Shown here: positions 55,255 through 64,000 of the stretch, piece after piece
Numbering within the stretch: the stretch's first letter is position 1
Layout: each line of letters opens with the position of its first letter
NCBI RefSeq assembly: GCF_950295315.1
Contig: NC_080165.1
Coordinates: 4,287,734-4,351,733, forward strand
Length of the DNA: 64,000 nucleotides
Source of the DNA: Erinaceus europaeus
Lineage: Eukaryota; Chordata; Mammalia; Eulipotyphla; Erinaceidae
Direction of reading: 5' to 3'
The notes under the pieces: generated by a model
Database searches by the model: none
Told to the model about the DNA's origin: nothing
What the model saw: the letters and a program-made list of their open reading frames with translations, nothing else
Position numbers and translations under genes: made by a program

Positions 55255-56100
55255 TGACAATTTAATATTGATTTACAAAATTACAAGATAACAAGGGAAC
55301 AATTCCATACTGTTCCCACTCCCAGAGCTTCATTCCTTCCATTGGAAACTACAGCGGTTTTCCCAAAGTCGTGGATATGGGTTGACTACTGTTTCTATAA
55401 GGATCTATCTAAAAGGCTGGTCAGCCTGCTCTGCCACTTGAGGAAGATCAGTCCTGGAATGAGAGCAGCCTAGAATGTTCCCACTGTGACCATGGACTGA
55501 GCTCAGACTGACAGGGACTCAGAGGTCACACAGGCTCTTGTACCAAATGTGAATAGACATGGTCCCTGGGTCAGATTAACGTAGTAAACAGCTAATTATA
55601 TTTATATTTTCTATTCAAGTTTGGGAGATACTCTCTGTTCTAATCCATATTTCTAGTTCTATTCTCAACTCTGACACCATTTCCCAGACAGCATTTGCTA
55701 TGATAAATATCAAACTCAAGCAAAGATTACTAAATTCATGGACCACAAGGAACATACCTAAAATAGATTTCTGAGCACCTTACCATCCTAAAATTCCTAT
55801 TCCCACCTGCTTTATTCTTACTTTCTGACTCTGGTCTACTAAAACAATTTGTTCTGCTTCATATATTATCTTTTTTCAGCCACCAACTTGCAGATGTTAC
55901 TATGATATCATCTTGACTTCCCTGGGCAGACAACCCCACAGACAATGTGTCCTGGAACCTCCCCTCTCCAGAGTCCTACCCCAATAAGGAAAGATAGAAA
56001 CAGGCTGGGGGTATGGATCCACCTGTCTACACCTATGTCCAGAGGAGAAGTAATTACAGAAGCCAGAACTCCCACTTTTTGCATGCCATAACATTTTTTT
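55255..56100. mobile_element. L1 3'UTR copy with inverted 5' part
   Basis: 55255-55350 is the reversed extreme 3' end ('ttgatttacaaaattacaag', 'cagagcttcattccttccat', cf. 56385). From about 55390 the sequence switches to + orientation UTR ('ggtcagcctgctctgccact', 'ggactcagaggtcacacagg', 'cagccaccaacttgcagatg', 'ggaaagatagaaacaggctg') up to the TGG repeat. Two segments, opposite in direction and adjacent in L1 order, are the hallmark of twin-priming inversion. Confidence 0.72.
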
Positions 56101-56103
56101 TTT

Positions 56104-56206
56104 GTGGTGGTGGTGATGGTGGTGGTGGTGGTGGTGGTGGTGGTGGTGGTGGTGGTGGTGTGTGTGTCTGTGTGTGTCTGTGTGTGTCTGTGTGTGTGTG
56201 TGTGTT
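56104..56206. repeat. (GGT)n then (TG)n compound microsatellite
   Basis: About 18 GGT units, then GTGTGTCT units and (TG)n. Confidence 0.95.
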
Positions 56207-56384
56207 ATCATCAACCTGTTATATCATTCCATCTGACTATTTTGGCCAGAGGTTATCATAAAATATATTCCTCTTAATCTTTTTGGGTGCAAAGAGTAAG
56301 ATATTAAAAGCAGTAAAAAGTATCAAATATTCTGAATTGATGGATAATTTTTCAGAAGTGGGAATATGTTCTTTTTATTTATTT

Positions 56385-56830
56385 ACTTTTATTGATTTAA
56401 TAATGATTGACAAGATGTAGGATTACAGGAGTACAATGTCATGCTATTCCCATCACCAGAGTTCTGTATCCCAACCCTCCAATGGAAGCTCCCCTATTCT
56501 TTATCCCTCTGGGAGTGTGAACCAAAGGTCTTTATAAGGAGCAGAAGGTGGGAGTCTGGCTTCTGTAATTGCTTCTCCCCTGGACATGGGAATTGGCAGG
56601 TGTATTCACACCCCCAGCCTATTTCTGTCTCTCCTTAGTGGGGCAGGGCTCTGGGGAGGTGAGGTTCCAGGACACATTTGTGAGGTCCTCTGCCCAGGGA
56701 AGTCGAGATGGTGTGATGGTAGCATCTGCAACTTGGTGTGTGAAAAGCACTAAGATAGAAAGCAGAACAAATGCATTATTTTTAATGAACTGTAAAATGC
56801 AAAGGAAAAGTTTAATAAGCACGTTTATCA
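56385..56830 (-). mobile_element. L1 3' end, long 3'UTR type
   Basis: 'tattgatttaataatgattg', 'attcccatcaccagagttct', 'ggagcagaaggtgggagtct', 'ggttccaggacacatttgtg' in reversed UTR order. Confidence 0.85.
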
Positions 56831-57909
56831 TCTTCCTGATTGTATCAGGAACTTAGTCTTCCAGGTGAGTGTCACTAAGTACATGTGCAAATCAATGTCT
56901 AAATTGTTTTGCTAGTTTTTGCATCCTCTAAAACACATTGTCAAACATCTAGCTCATCAGTGTTATTAACTATTCAGAATAGATTGTCTCCAACATTATC
57001 TCACATTGCTGTCACAATGAACATGGTGTGTGTAAGCATAAGGTCCAATATTTCAGTTTCAACATTCTCAAACCCAGCATCATTTATAATATCTGGCTTC
57101 CTTAGATTAGTTCAAATCAAGAAAGCATATTCAGCAACTACTTAAGAGCTCTTTTTTTATGAACCCCAAGTAGAAATGCAATTTGATAATTTTCAGCAAT
57201 GAGTTTTTCGTTAGCAGAATGTATTATTAATGTATTAAACATGTCATTTGAGTTTTTTCTCCAACATGTGGCTTGCTATGCCTTCCAGAGCCCTACATCA
57301 ATGATTGTCCTTTTTGGTGAATTTGTATTATGTCTTTGTTCTTTTGCTGGTTCTAAAATCCTCCTTACAAAGCTCCAAATCTCTCTGGGGGACTTAACAT
57401 TCCCTACTTCTGATGAGAACAATCAGAAAGTTACAAGATATAAACACCCTTACGGGAAGCTAACATTTTGTAATTTTTATTACAACTTAACTCTTAGCAC
57501 ACTTGAATCTTATGAGTGCACTTCACTCACTAAGAGTCTTATTCCACAAACAGATGTTGAGCAAGTAAAAGTAATTAGTTTGTGTGAAATGGTAGTATTA
57601 AAACTATCCTTCAATGCTTTTGAAATTTCACTAGTCTATGGACCAGCTATTTTTGAGGAAAAAAAAAAAGTAACTGATTTTTCCAAGGATTTTTAACTTA
57701 TTGTCACTTTGAATAATTAAAGTATCAAATTAATAAATGCCATGTTGTATCATGTAATCTATCTGATTGTAATACATTGTCTACTTTTCAGACATGAGCT
57801 ATTTATCTTCAGTCTTAAATCAGTTAAAACAGATTTTATTTGAGCAAAATTAACTGTTTATAGTTCTGCCACTTACAAGGTTTGGCACTGTCCTACAAAA
57901 ACTCGTATC
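56831..57909. other. No recognised gene; contains an unexplained 165-codon frame
   Basis: 57199-57696 (+) is open for 165 codons and is not obviously a repeat. It shows no domain I can name, has a Lys run from an A tract near its end, and has AT-rich composition like its surroundings. I regard it as chance or a very old transposon remnant. Confidence 0.4.
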
Positions 57910-58195
57910 TGGGAGTCAGGCGGTGGCGCAGCGGGTTAAGCACACGTGGCGCAAAGCACAAGGACCTGTGGAAAGATCCGGGTTCGAGCCCCTGGCTCTC
58001 CACCTGCAGGGGAGTCACTTCACCTGCGGTGAAGCAGGTCTGCAGGTGTCTGTCTCTTTCCCTCTCTGTCTTCCCCTCCTCTCTCCATTTCTCTCTGTTC
58101 CATCTAACAACATCAATAATAACAACAATAATAATAACTACAAACAATAAAGCAACAAGGGCAACAAAAGGGAATAAATAAATAAATATTTTTAA
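57910..58195 (+). mobile_element. ERI-like tRNA SINE, type A
   Basis: Very close to consensus: 'gggagtcaggcggtggcgca', 'gcgggttaagcacacgtggc', 'gggttcgagcccctggctct', AAATA tail. Confidence 0.95.
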
Positions 58196-58214
58196 AAAAC
58201 TACTAAAAATTATA

Positions 58215-58340
58215 AATGTGGAAACTGAAACTGAAATTACAAATGTGGAAACTGAAACTCGCGAATGATTAGTGAGTGGTGGAGTCAGAACTGATATCCA
58301 CAATCATTGAGTTCTAGCTAGCATCTGTGCTCTGAGGACA
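58215..58340. mobile_element. Possible MIR fragment
   Basis: 'ggaaactgaaactcgcgaat' then 'tagtgagtggtggagtcaga' and 'tgatatccacaat' parallel the MIR core ('ggaaactgaggctcagag...agtgagtggcagagc'). The 'aaatgtggaaactgaaact' word is duplicated in tandem. Confidence 0.45.
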
Positions 58341-58664
58341 ACCATGCAATTAGAGCTAAATAAGGATCAGGTTCTGTGCGCTACAGAAAGTCACACTGTT
58401 AGCCAGCTCTTGCAAACAGTATAAACATTTTATTTCTATCTGAACCCATAATTTTAGAAGAAGCATTTTATGCAAACCAGTCCCTCCACTTTCTAAGGAG
58501 AATTTGTATTATCAGCACACAGGGAGGACTGAGGAAGGACGTGAGTGTTGTCAGGAGCAGGAGGTGATGTCAAAGGTCTTCAAAACTTCTGGCCCCCAGA
58601 CTGTCATTCCTTGAGATCACTGCTAGAGCCAAGGCTTATAGCTGGCTTGAGATATTCTTTGTTA
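58341..58664. other. No recognised feature
   Basis: Unique-looking sequence. Confidence 0.5.
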
Positions 58665-59015
58665 TTCCCAAGAGGTAATGTGAATCCCGACTTCCCTGGA
58701 CAGACGACCTCACCAATGTGTCCTGGAGCCCCGCTTCCCCAGAGCCCTGCCCCACTAGGGAAAGAGAGAGACAGGCTGGGAGTGTGGATCCACCTGCCAA
58801 CACCCATGTCCAGTGGAGAAGCAATTCCAGAAGCCAGACCTTCCACCTTCTGCATCCCACAATGACCCTGGGTCCAGACTCCCAGAGGGATAAAGAATAG
58901 GGAAGCTTCCAATGGAGGGGATGGGACACAGAACCCTGGTGGTGGGAACTGTGTGGACTTGTACCCCTGTGATCCTTACAGTCTTATAAATCAATATTAA
59001 ACCCCTTATTTTAAA
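58665..59015 (+). mobile_element. L1 3' end, long 3'UTR type, 5'-truncated
   Basis: 'cttccctggacagacgacct', 'tgtcctggagccccgcttcc', 'agaagcaattccagaagcca', 'gaccctgggtccagactccc', A tail near 59012. Confidence 0.88.
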
Positions 59016-59600
59016 AAAAGGATATGTGAGTAGGAGTTAGGTGGTGACATTTGCATTTCAGTAGTTGCCCTTTGGTTTTATCACATTGACTCTTTCCTCT
59101 GCAAAAAGTTTCCTTGAAGTGGGCACACAGCTGCATATATATTTTCAGGTCAGCCTTTCCTACTCAGGGCCTATCTGTTAACTCCAACCTTTTTGTAATC
59201 AAGTTTTATAATCATGAAGCTTGCTCTAGGAAATGTCCGTGGCATTTTAAACCGACACACAAAAAAGTATCCTTTTATTGTATCAAATCATGTTGATGAT
59301 TTCACTCTATCACTTTTTACTCTCTTCAAGGCATATGATGATTGTCCTAATAGAACTGAGTCCACGTATTGTTGTGTAAGGTGAAGTCAGAAATGAACTT
59401 ATCCTATCTATGGAGATAGTGTTCACCAGCTGTAGTACCTATAATATTTTAATTTCTAAAATTGTTTTCCCCCATGGTTAATAGTTTTTCACCAACATCT
59501 TGAGAATTCCTTTGCCTTTTCCGCATATTGTTAGACTGACAGTGATAGAAGAAACACACCCCAGGCACTGATATTTGCATAAAAAAGGGGCATTCAAAGG
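59016..59600. other. No recognised feature
   Basis: AT-rich. Confidence 0.5.
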
Positions 59601-59601
59601 G

Positions 59602-59837
59602 ACTGGGTGCAGTGACTGGCGTACCTGGTTGAGCTCACATGTCACAGTGTGCAAGGACTCCGATTCGAGCTCCTGATCCCCACTTGCAGGGGGAAAGCTT
59701 CACAAGTGGTGAAGCAGGGCTGTGGGTGTCTCTTTGTCTCTTTCCTTCTCTGGATCTCCCTTCTTCTAGGTTTCTGGCTTTCTCTATCAAATACATAAAG
59801 ATAATTTTAAAAATCGAGAGAGAGAGAGAGAGAGAAA
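59602..59837 (+). mobile_element. tRNA-related SINE, type B, (GA)n tail
   Basis: 'gggactgggtgcagtgactg', 'gcgtacctggttgagctcac', 'tccgattcgagctcctgatc' (B box), 'cacaagtggtgaagcagggc', then 'aaatacataaagat' and GA repeats. Confidence 0.88.
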
Positions 59838-60435
59838 TAGTCATTTGGTTTGCTACACACCTAAAATCAAGATACCTGGAAGCCAGCTCAGGAAACCACC
59901 CAGCATCACCTGTGTCAGGAGAATCATTAATAAACCAATGTGGAGAGTGCCAAGGTCACCTAAACATTTATGAGTGCCAAAGGGGTAAGGCTAGACAATC
60001 ACCCTGAGGTTTATCCTGCTTTTATCCCTTCCCAGAAATCTCACTTCTGCCCCCCAACCTTTTTTTTTCTTTAATGGGGGGAGGTGTTTTATTTCCTAAA
60101 TAAACTTGCCTTTAATTGTTTCTCAAATGAATTTACTTAACACACTAATAGTCTTACTGTGCTTACTGACCATCTCCTGTATGGCTAAATCTTTAAATAA
60201 GTAACATGAGAAAGAGTCTGGAAGCCCCCAAAGGTATCATAAATTATCCAGCCACTATATAACTCTTCAGATTCTATTATAAAGTTTAATGACAATTTTG
60301 AATTTTAACCCAGTATACTTGACACTGACAAGTTTTCAAAGAAATATCATCTTTTCCATTTTACATATAATTGATTTGACTTCTTCAGCATTCAGGTTTT
60401 TATTTCTTTTTTTATGTTCTTATGGACTACCTCAT
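59838..60435. other. Unassigned
   Basis: 59880-60120 has an AATAAA and pyrimidine-rich segments. An old LTR is possible but unsupported. Confidence 0.35.
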
Positions 60436-60450
60436 TTTATTTCTAATTTT

Positions 60451-60735
60451 TAAAAATATTTGTTTATTTATTCCATTTTGTTGCCCTTGTTTTATTGTTG
60501 TAGTTATTATTGCTGTTGTTATTGATGTTCGTTGTTGGATAGGACAGAGAGAAATGGAGAGAGGAGGGAAAGGCAGAGAGGGGGAAGGAAAGACAGACAC
60601 CTGCAGACCTGCTTCACCACCTGTGAAGCGACTCCCCTTCAGGTGGGGAGCCAGGGGCTCAAACCGGGATCCTTTTGCCAGTCCTTGCGCTTTGCACCAC
60701 CTGCACTTAACCCACTGCGCTACCACCCGACTCCC
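60451..60735 (-). mobile_element. ERI-like tRNA SINE, type A
   Basis: Full reversed order. Target repeat 'tttatttctaatttt' (60436-60450) and 'tttatttccaatttt' (60736-60750). Confidence 0.95.
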
Positions 60736-60825
60736 TTTATTTCCAATTTTATCTTTTGTTTTGGAATCCTAGTTTCAGAGCACCACTTTTGAAATGAAAA
60801 ATCCACAGGCAAAAGAAAGAGAGAA

Positions 60826-61108
60826 AGCCACTGTGAGTGGCGGCCTGTGCCCAGTGGACACCCTGCTGGCCTCTGACTGTAGCCAATCTGCTCTCATCTC
60901 TGATATCCTCAGCACCTCCATGGAAGCTGTGACCAATCAGCTTGTGCTGCTCCCACCTTGAAAACAGATAAAAAGGCCCAAAACTAAGGTAGTAAGGTGT
61001 TCACACCTGGTAGCAATCAAACCTGAAACCCACCAAGGAGAAATAAACGTAGCTCCCTGCCCTCCTTGAGGCCTGGTCTGCTTTTAGGGTTGGTTACTTT
61101 TGAGCTGT
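60826..61108 (+). repeat. LTR-like segment with promoter and poly-A signals
   Basis: Two CCAAT words (60883-60887 and 60933-60937), a TATA-like 'agataaaaagg' (60966-60976) and AATAAA (61042-61047) stand in U3-R order. The first ~130 bp recur at 63073-63215. Edges are not defined; no PBS or coding region is seen. Confidence 0.6.
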
Positions 61109-61168
61109 GACACTTGAGAGCTGAAATAGGGAATTTTCATGCAATGTTTTCTATTACTTTGCATCCCT

Positions 61169-61771
61169 TGTCAGCATTCACACAGGGTGACACCAGCAGG
61201 AAGGCAAAAGACCGGTCCTCTCTCACTCGCTCAAGGGACAAAACGAAGTAAAGACACTGGGGAGAAATGACGTGCTCTCAAATCTCAAATCTCGTTTATT
61301 AGCAGATAGGCAAGAGTTTAAATAGAAAACCAAACAAAGAACATTATTCAAATATGTCAGAAATTACAGGTTTCTTAAAGGTCGGCTTGCCCTTGTGGTA
61401 GGGGGCTGGTATGACAAGAATTGATGCAGATACATAAAGGTCAAGATAATTAGTCTCCTGATGCAGGCTTTTAATTACCGAAAGGCATTTGAGGGGAGAA
61501 TAGGGGTTGAACCAGTTAAGGCGAGATAGAGAGATGCAAATTGAAGACATCAAAGGGCTGCTAGGAGTGTGTGATAAGGTGTGTTCTCCTCTGTAATCAG
61601 AAGGTAAGGTGAACTTTGAGTAAGTGAATCTTAAAGTAGGCGGCCATGTGGCCTGCAGTTAATGGAGAGAGGTACTGAGGTTTCTGTGGTCTGAGGGTGT
61701 CTTCTCAGACCTCCATCCAAGGATGGGGGGAGTTCTCCCTAAGCTCTATCAAGCTTACACATAGGCCCACA
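61169..61771 (-). repeat. Solo LTR-like element, unrelated to the flanking one
   Basis: On the minus strand it has TATTTAAA (61317-61324), then AATAAA about 17 bp further (61295-61300), then a GC-richer U5-like end. Ends can be drawn as TG...CA. No second LTR, PBS or interior is seen. Boundaries are provisional. Confidence 0.6.
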
Positions 61772-62094
61772 TTCCCTGTGTTCAATGATTTTGCTCTCTT
61801 CTCTCACTGTTCTCTTGGATACCCTAATTAGATGACAATATCTCCTGCCAATGATGGAATTGTCTTGCATTTTTAATGTTATACATTCCTAGTTGTTTTG
61901 CTGACTTTGAAATATTAGCTAGGACCCAGGCATTTTTTCTTCAAGGATCCATTTTTTTTTAAGTTTTATTGAGAGGATTTACATAGCAAATGGCACAAGA
62001 AATTTGCATAACTGTTTAAAGTATACAATGCAGTGCTGTTAGTAAATTCTGAGAGCTGTGGAACTGTTACCACAACTGATAAAACGTGTCTGTC
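61772..62094. other. No recognised feature
   Basis: T-rich; nothing recognised. Confidence 0.5.
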
Positions 62095-62097
62095 TCA

Positions 62098-62236
62098 AAA
62101 AACAAAAGAAAGAAAGAAAGAGAGAGAGAAAGAATGGAAGGAAGAAAGAAAGAAAGGAAGAAAGGAAGGAAGGAAGGAAGGAAGGAAGGAAGGAAGGGAG
62201 GGAGGGAGGGAGGAAGGGAGGGAGGGAGGGAGGAAA
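62098..62236. repeat. Homopurine tract (GAAA/GGAA/GGGA)n
   Basis: About 139 bp of nearly pure A/G, ordered GAAA, GGAA, GGGA, echoing 31871-32117. Confidence 0.95.
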
Positions 62237-62549
62237 GTAATGCCTTTTGTGTCTGCAGTCATTGGAACTTTCCTTCAATCCCCATCACCCACCCCAAGCT
62301 CAAGGAATCACACACTAAGAAACACACTCACCAAATGTTTCTCCAATTTAAAGTAGTCTCCCATGATTTTTGAATGAGATGAGAGGTGTCTATTAGAAAT
62401 TGACTTTTAAAAGAAGTCTATCAAATGTATTTCCTGGATCTGTTCAGATGATGACAGTATTTTTTTCATTGCATTATTTTAAAGACAGATTTTTTTTTTA
62501 ACTTTGAGCTGCCCTTTATTCTTTAAACTTGTAAAGTCGGTACCATTGC
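62237..62549. other. No recognised feature
   Basis: Ordinary sequence. Confidence 0.5.

Positions 62550-62602
<53 letters not shown>
62550..62602. repeat. (TTA)17 microsatellite
   Basis: TTA repeat abutting a SINE head. Confidence 0.97.
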
Positions 62603-62702
62603 CTGCAGGTGGGGAGCCAGGGGCTCGAACCGGGGTTCTTAGGCAGGTCTTTGAGCTTTGGGCCAAGTGTGCTTAACCCACTGCATTACCGCCGGACTCC
62701 CC
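62603..62702 (-). mobile_element. ERI-like tRNA SINE, type A, head only
   Basis: 'cctgcaggtggggagccagg', 'ggctcgaaccggggttctta', 'cttaacccactgcattaccg'. The CT-rich middle is replaced by the TTA repeat, which sits exactly at the 'cctgcagg' joint. Confidence 0.9.
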
Positions 62703-62986
62703 ATACCATTGGTTTTGGGAATGTGAATGATTTATCTACTAGTGTGTAACAAATTTCTCTTATAATTTATACTGGTTTCATACTTTAGTTGATGTTTATG
62801 AGCACAGGAATCGGGAGGAGAGGAATCTTCTCTGGGTACACCTTTGCCTAGCGTGATCTCTACTCCACATTCTGTGGTTTCTCTGAGTATTATTATGTCT
62901 GACCTGTTATATCTGAGGCGGTCTTTTTTTTTTTTAAACCTGGTCATATCCCGTAACCTTGTTATATGCTGCTGCTTCTGTTCAGT

Positions 62987-63026
<40 letters not shown>

Positions 63027-63072
63027 ATCACATGGTCACTTCTTGTGTCTGTGGTTTGTATTTCTAGGAGCG
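62703..63072. other. No gene; (CT)n at 62989-63021
   Basis: Contains a TC microsatellite. The open frames over it are repeat shadows. Confidence 0.5.
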
Positions 63073-63215
63073 AAAGCCACTGTGAGTGGTGGACTCTCTT
63101 CTTCATGCCAGGGTCCCCAGTGGACACCCTGCCAGCCTCTGACTGCAGCCAATCTGCTCTCACCTTTGATATTGTCAGCATCTCCATGGATGCTGTGACC
63201 AATCAGCTTGTGTCA
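63073..63215 (+). repeat. LTR-like fragment, second copy of 60826-60957
   Basis: 'aaagccactgtgagtgg', 'ccagtggacaccctgcc', two CCAAT words (63149-63153, 63199-63203) and 'gctgtgaccaatcagcttgt' match the first copy in order. It has a 20-30 bp insertion after 'gtgagtggtgg', and no TATA or poly-A part follows. Confidence 0.8.
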
Positions 63216-63797
63216 CCTCACTCAGACGTGGTCTTCCTTTGTTGTTGATTGTCTTAGGGGTCTTCAATAATCTCGCCAAGCGAGTCTAAAGTGAAAACTT
63301 AGTTTGTGTGTGTATACCTGAGGTCCCTGTCAAAAGGGTAATTAGTGTTTCAGGATAAATTGTGTGAGATTGTCCCCACTTGCGTGGTCCTTGGTTAGGG
63401 GGCTGTGGACCAGGTATGTCGAGGGTTTAGCTGTCATCTCACCAGTCGGCTTTCTTTTCTGTGACACAGGTGACTCCTGCTGAGTAATTCAATGCCTCAG
63501 TTACCTCGGCAAGGCCTCTGAGGCCAGAACCTTCAGTCTGCTGATGCCCATCTTTAAGTTCACTGTCTGTCTGCCAGAACAGCTTGTGCAGCTGCTGAGA
63601 AGAACATCTTTGGTCCCGGGGTCTTCATCACTGTCCCCGTCTGCTATTCTCACATGTGCAGTCATTTTCACTCAAGGATAGTACCAGCTTCTTTTTTTGA
63701 GAGAGAGAGGCTTGGTGTGGCTCCCCCTTCCCTCAAATGTCATCTCTGAGGCTTGGTGTCGACCTGTGGCTTTGCTTTCACTCTTTCTTTCTATGAT
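63216..63797. other. No recognised feature
   Basis: Mixed, relatively GC-rich sequence downstream of the LTR-like fragment. It might be more of the same element but has no recognisable coding. Confidence 0.4.
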
Positions 63798-63798
63798 A

Positions 63799-63836
<38 letters not shown>

Positions 63837-64000
63837 GATAGATACACACACACAAAATGATAGATACACGCACATACACACATACACACACACAAAATGA
63901 TAGATACACGCACATACACACATACACACACACAAAATGATAGATACATGCACATACACACATACACACACAAAAAAATGATAGATACACACACATACAC
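63798..64000. repeat. (CA)n followed by a 40-bp CA-rich minisatellite
   Basis: Pure CA to 63834, a short 22-bp unit (63835-63856), then 40-bp units beginning 'atgatagatacacgcacata' at 63857 and 63897 and a 41-bp unit at 63937. A further unit is cut by the window end. Confidence 0.95.

Overview
The window is vertebrate nuclear DNA from an erinaceid hedgehog (Erinaceus or a close relative). Two things point there. (1) Dozens of copies of a tRNA-derived SINE matching the erinaceid ERI type: a tRNA-like head with A and B boxes, a (C/T)-rich middle, and an AAC/AAT-rich then AAATA-rich tail. (2) A 5'-truncated non-LTR retrotransposon of the Vingi/Ingi/I/Jockey kind at 39977-40955. From memory of the literature, Vingi elements are reported among mammals only in hedgehogs. 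I see no functional protein-coding exon, CpG-island promoter or intact gene; the long open frames are shadows of repeats. This looks like an intergenic or deep intronic interval.

Layout. 1-12 kb: L1 3' ends (1-295, 3085-4320, 6265-6752), SINEs, a 525-bp CA-derived compound array (9188-9712), then two adjacent but unrelated minisatellites: exactly 21 x 26 bp (11581-12126), seeded inside a SINE, and 5 x 32 bp (12163-12322). 12.3-15 kb: a 2.7-kb repeat-poor island. 15.05-20.64 kb: the largest element, a minus-strand, 5'-truncated, mutated L1 (ORF2 plus long 3'UTR). 20.8-33.9 kb: a SINE with a perfect 15-bp target-site duplication, an L1 inserted in an older L1 (21395-22228), a truncated 5S rRNA pseudogene (28156-28243), a SINE inside a SINE (29541-30086), and a 240-bp homopurine tract.

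34.65-35.32 kb: a miniature retrovirus-like element of 667 bp. It has two LTRs, a tRNA-Lys-type primer-binding site and a polypurine tract, but only 54 bp between the LTRs. This TRIM-like structure is the most unusual object in the window. 39.9-41.1 kb: the Vingi-like insertion splits a SINE. 41-59 kb: more SINEs and L1 3' ends, including an L1 that appears 5'-inverted by twin priming (55255-56100). 60.8-63.2 kb: two related LTR-like segments flank a third, unrelated solo LTR. The window ends in a 40-bp-period CA-rich minisatellite (63835-64000).

The elements interact as insertion layers, not as gene pathways. Nested insertions and target duplications give a relative order: old L1 first, then tRNA SINEs, then young ERI copies, the L1 3' ends, and the Vingi fragment. 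Three SINE groups are named here for convenience: type A (ERI-like, about 270-300 bp), type B (second tRNA-related group, about 190 bp, with a G-rich 'cacctggttgag' head), and types C and E (short tRNA-related groups). All boundaries were set by eye and are approximate unless a target duplication is named.
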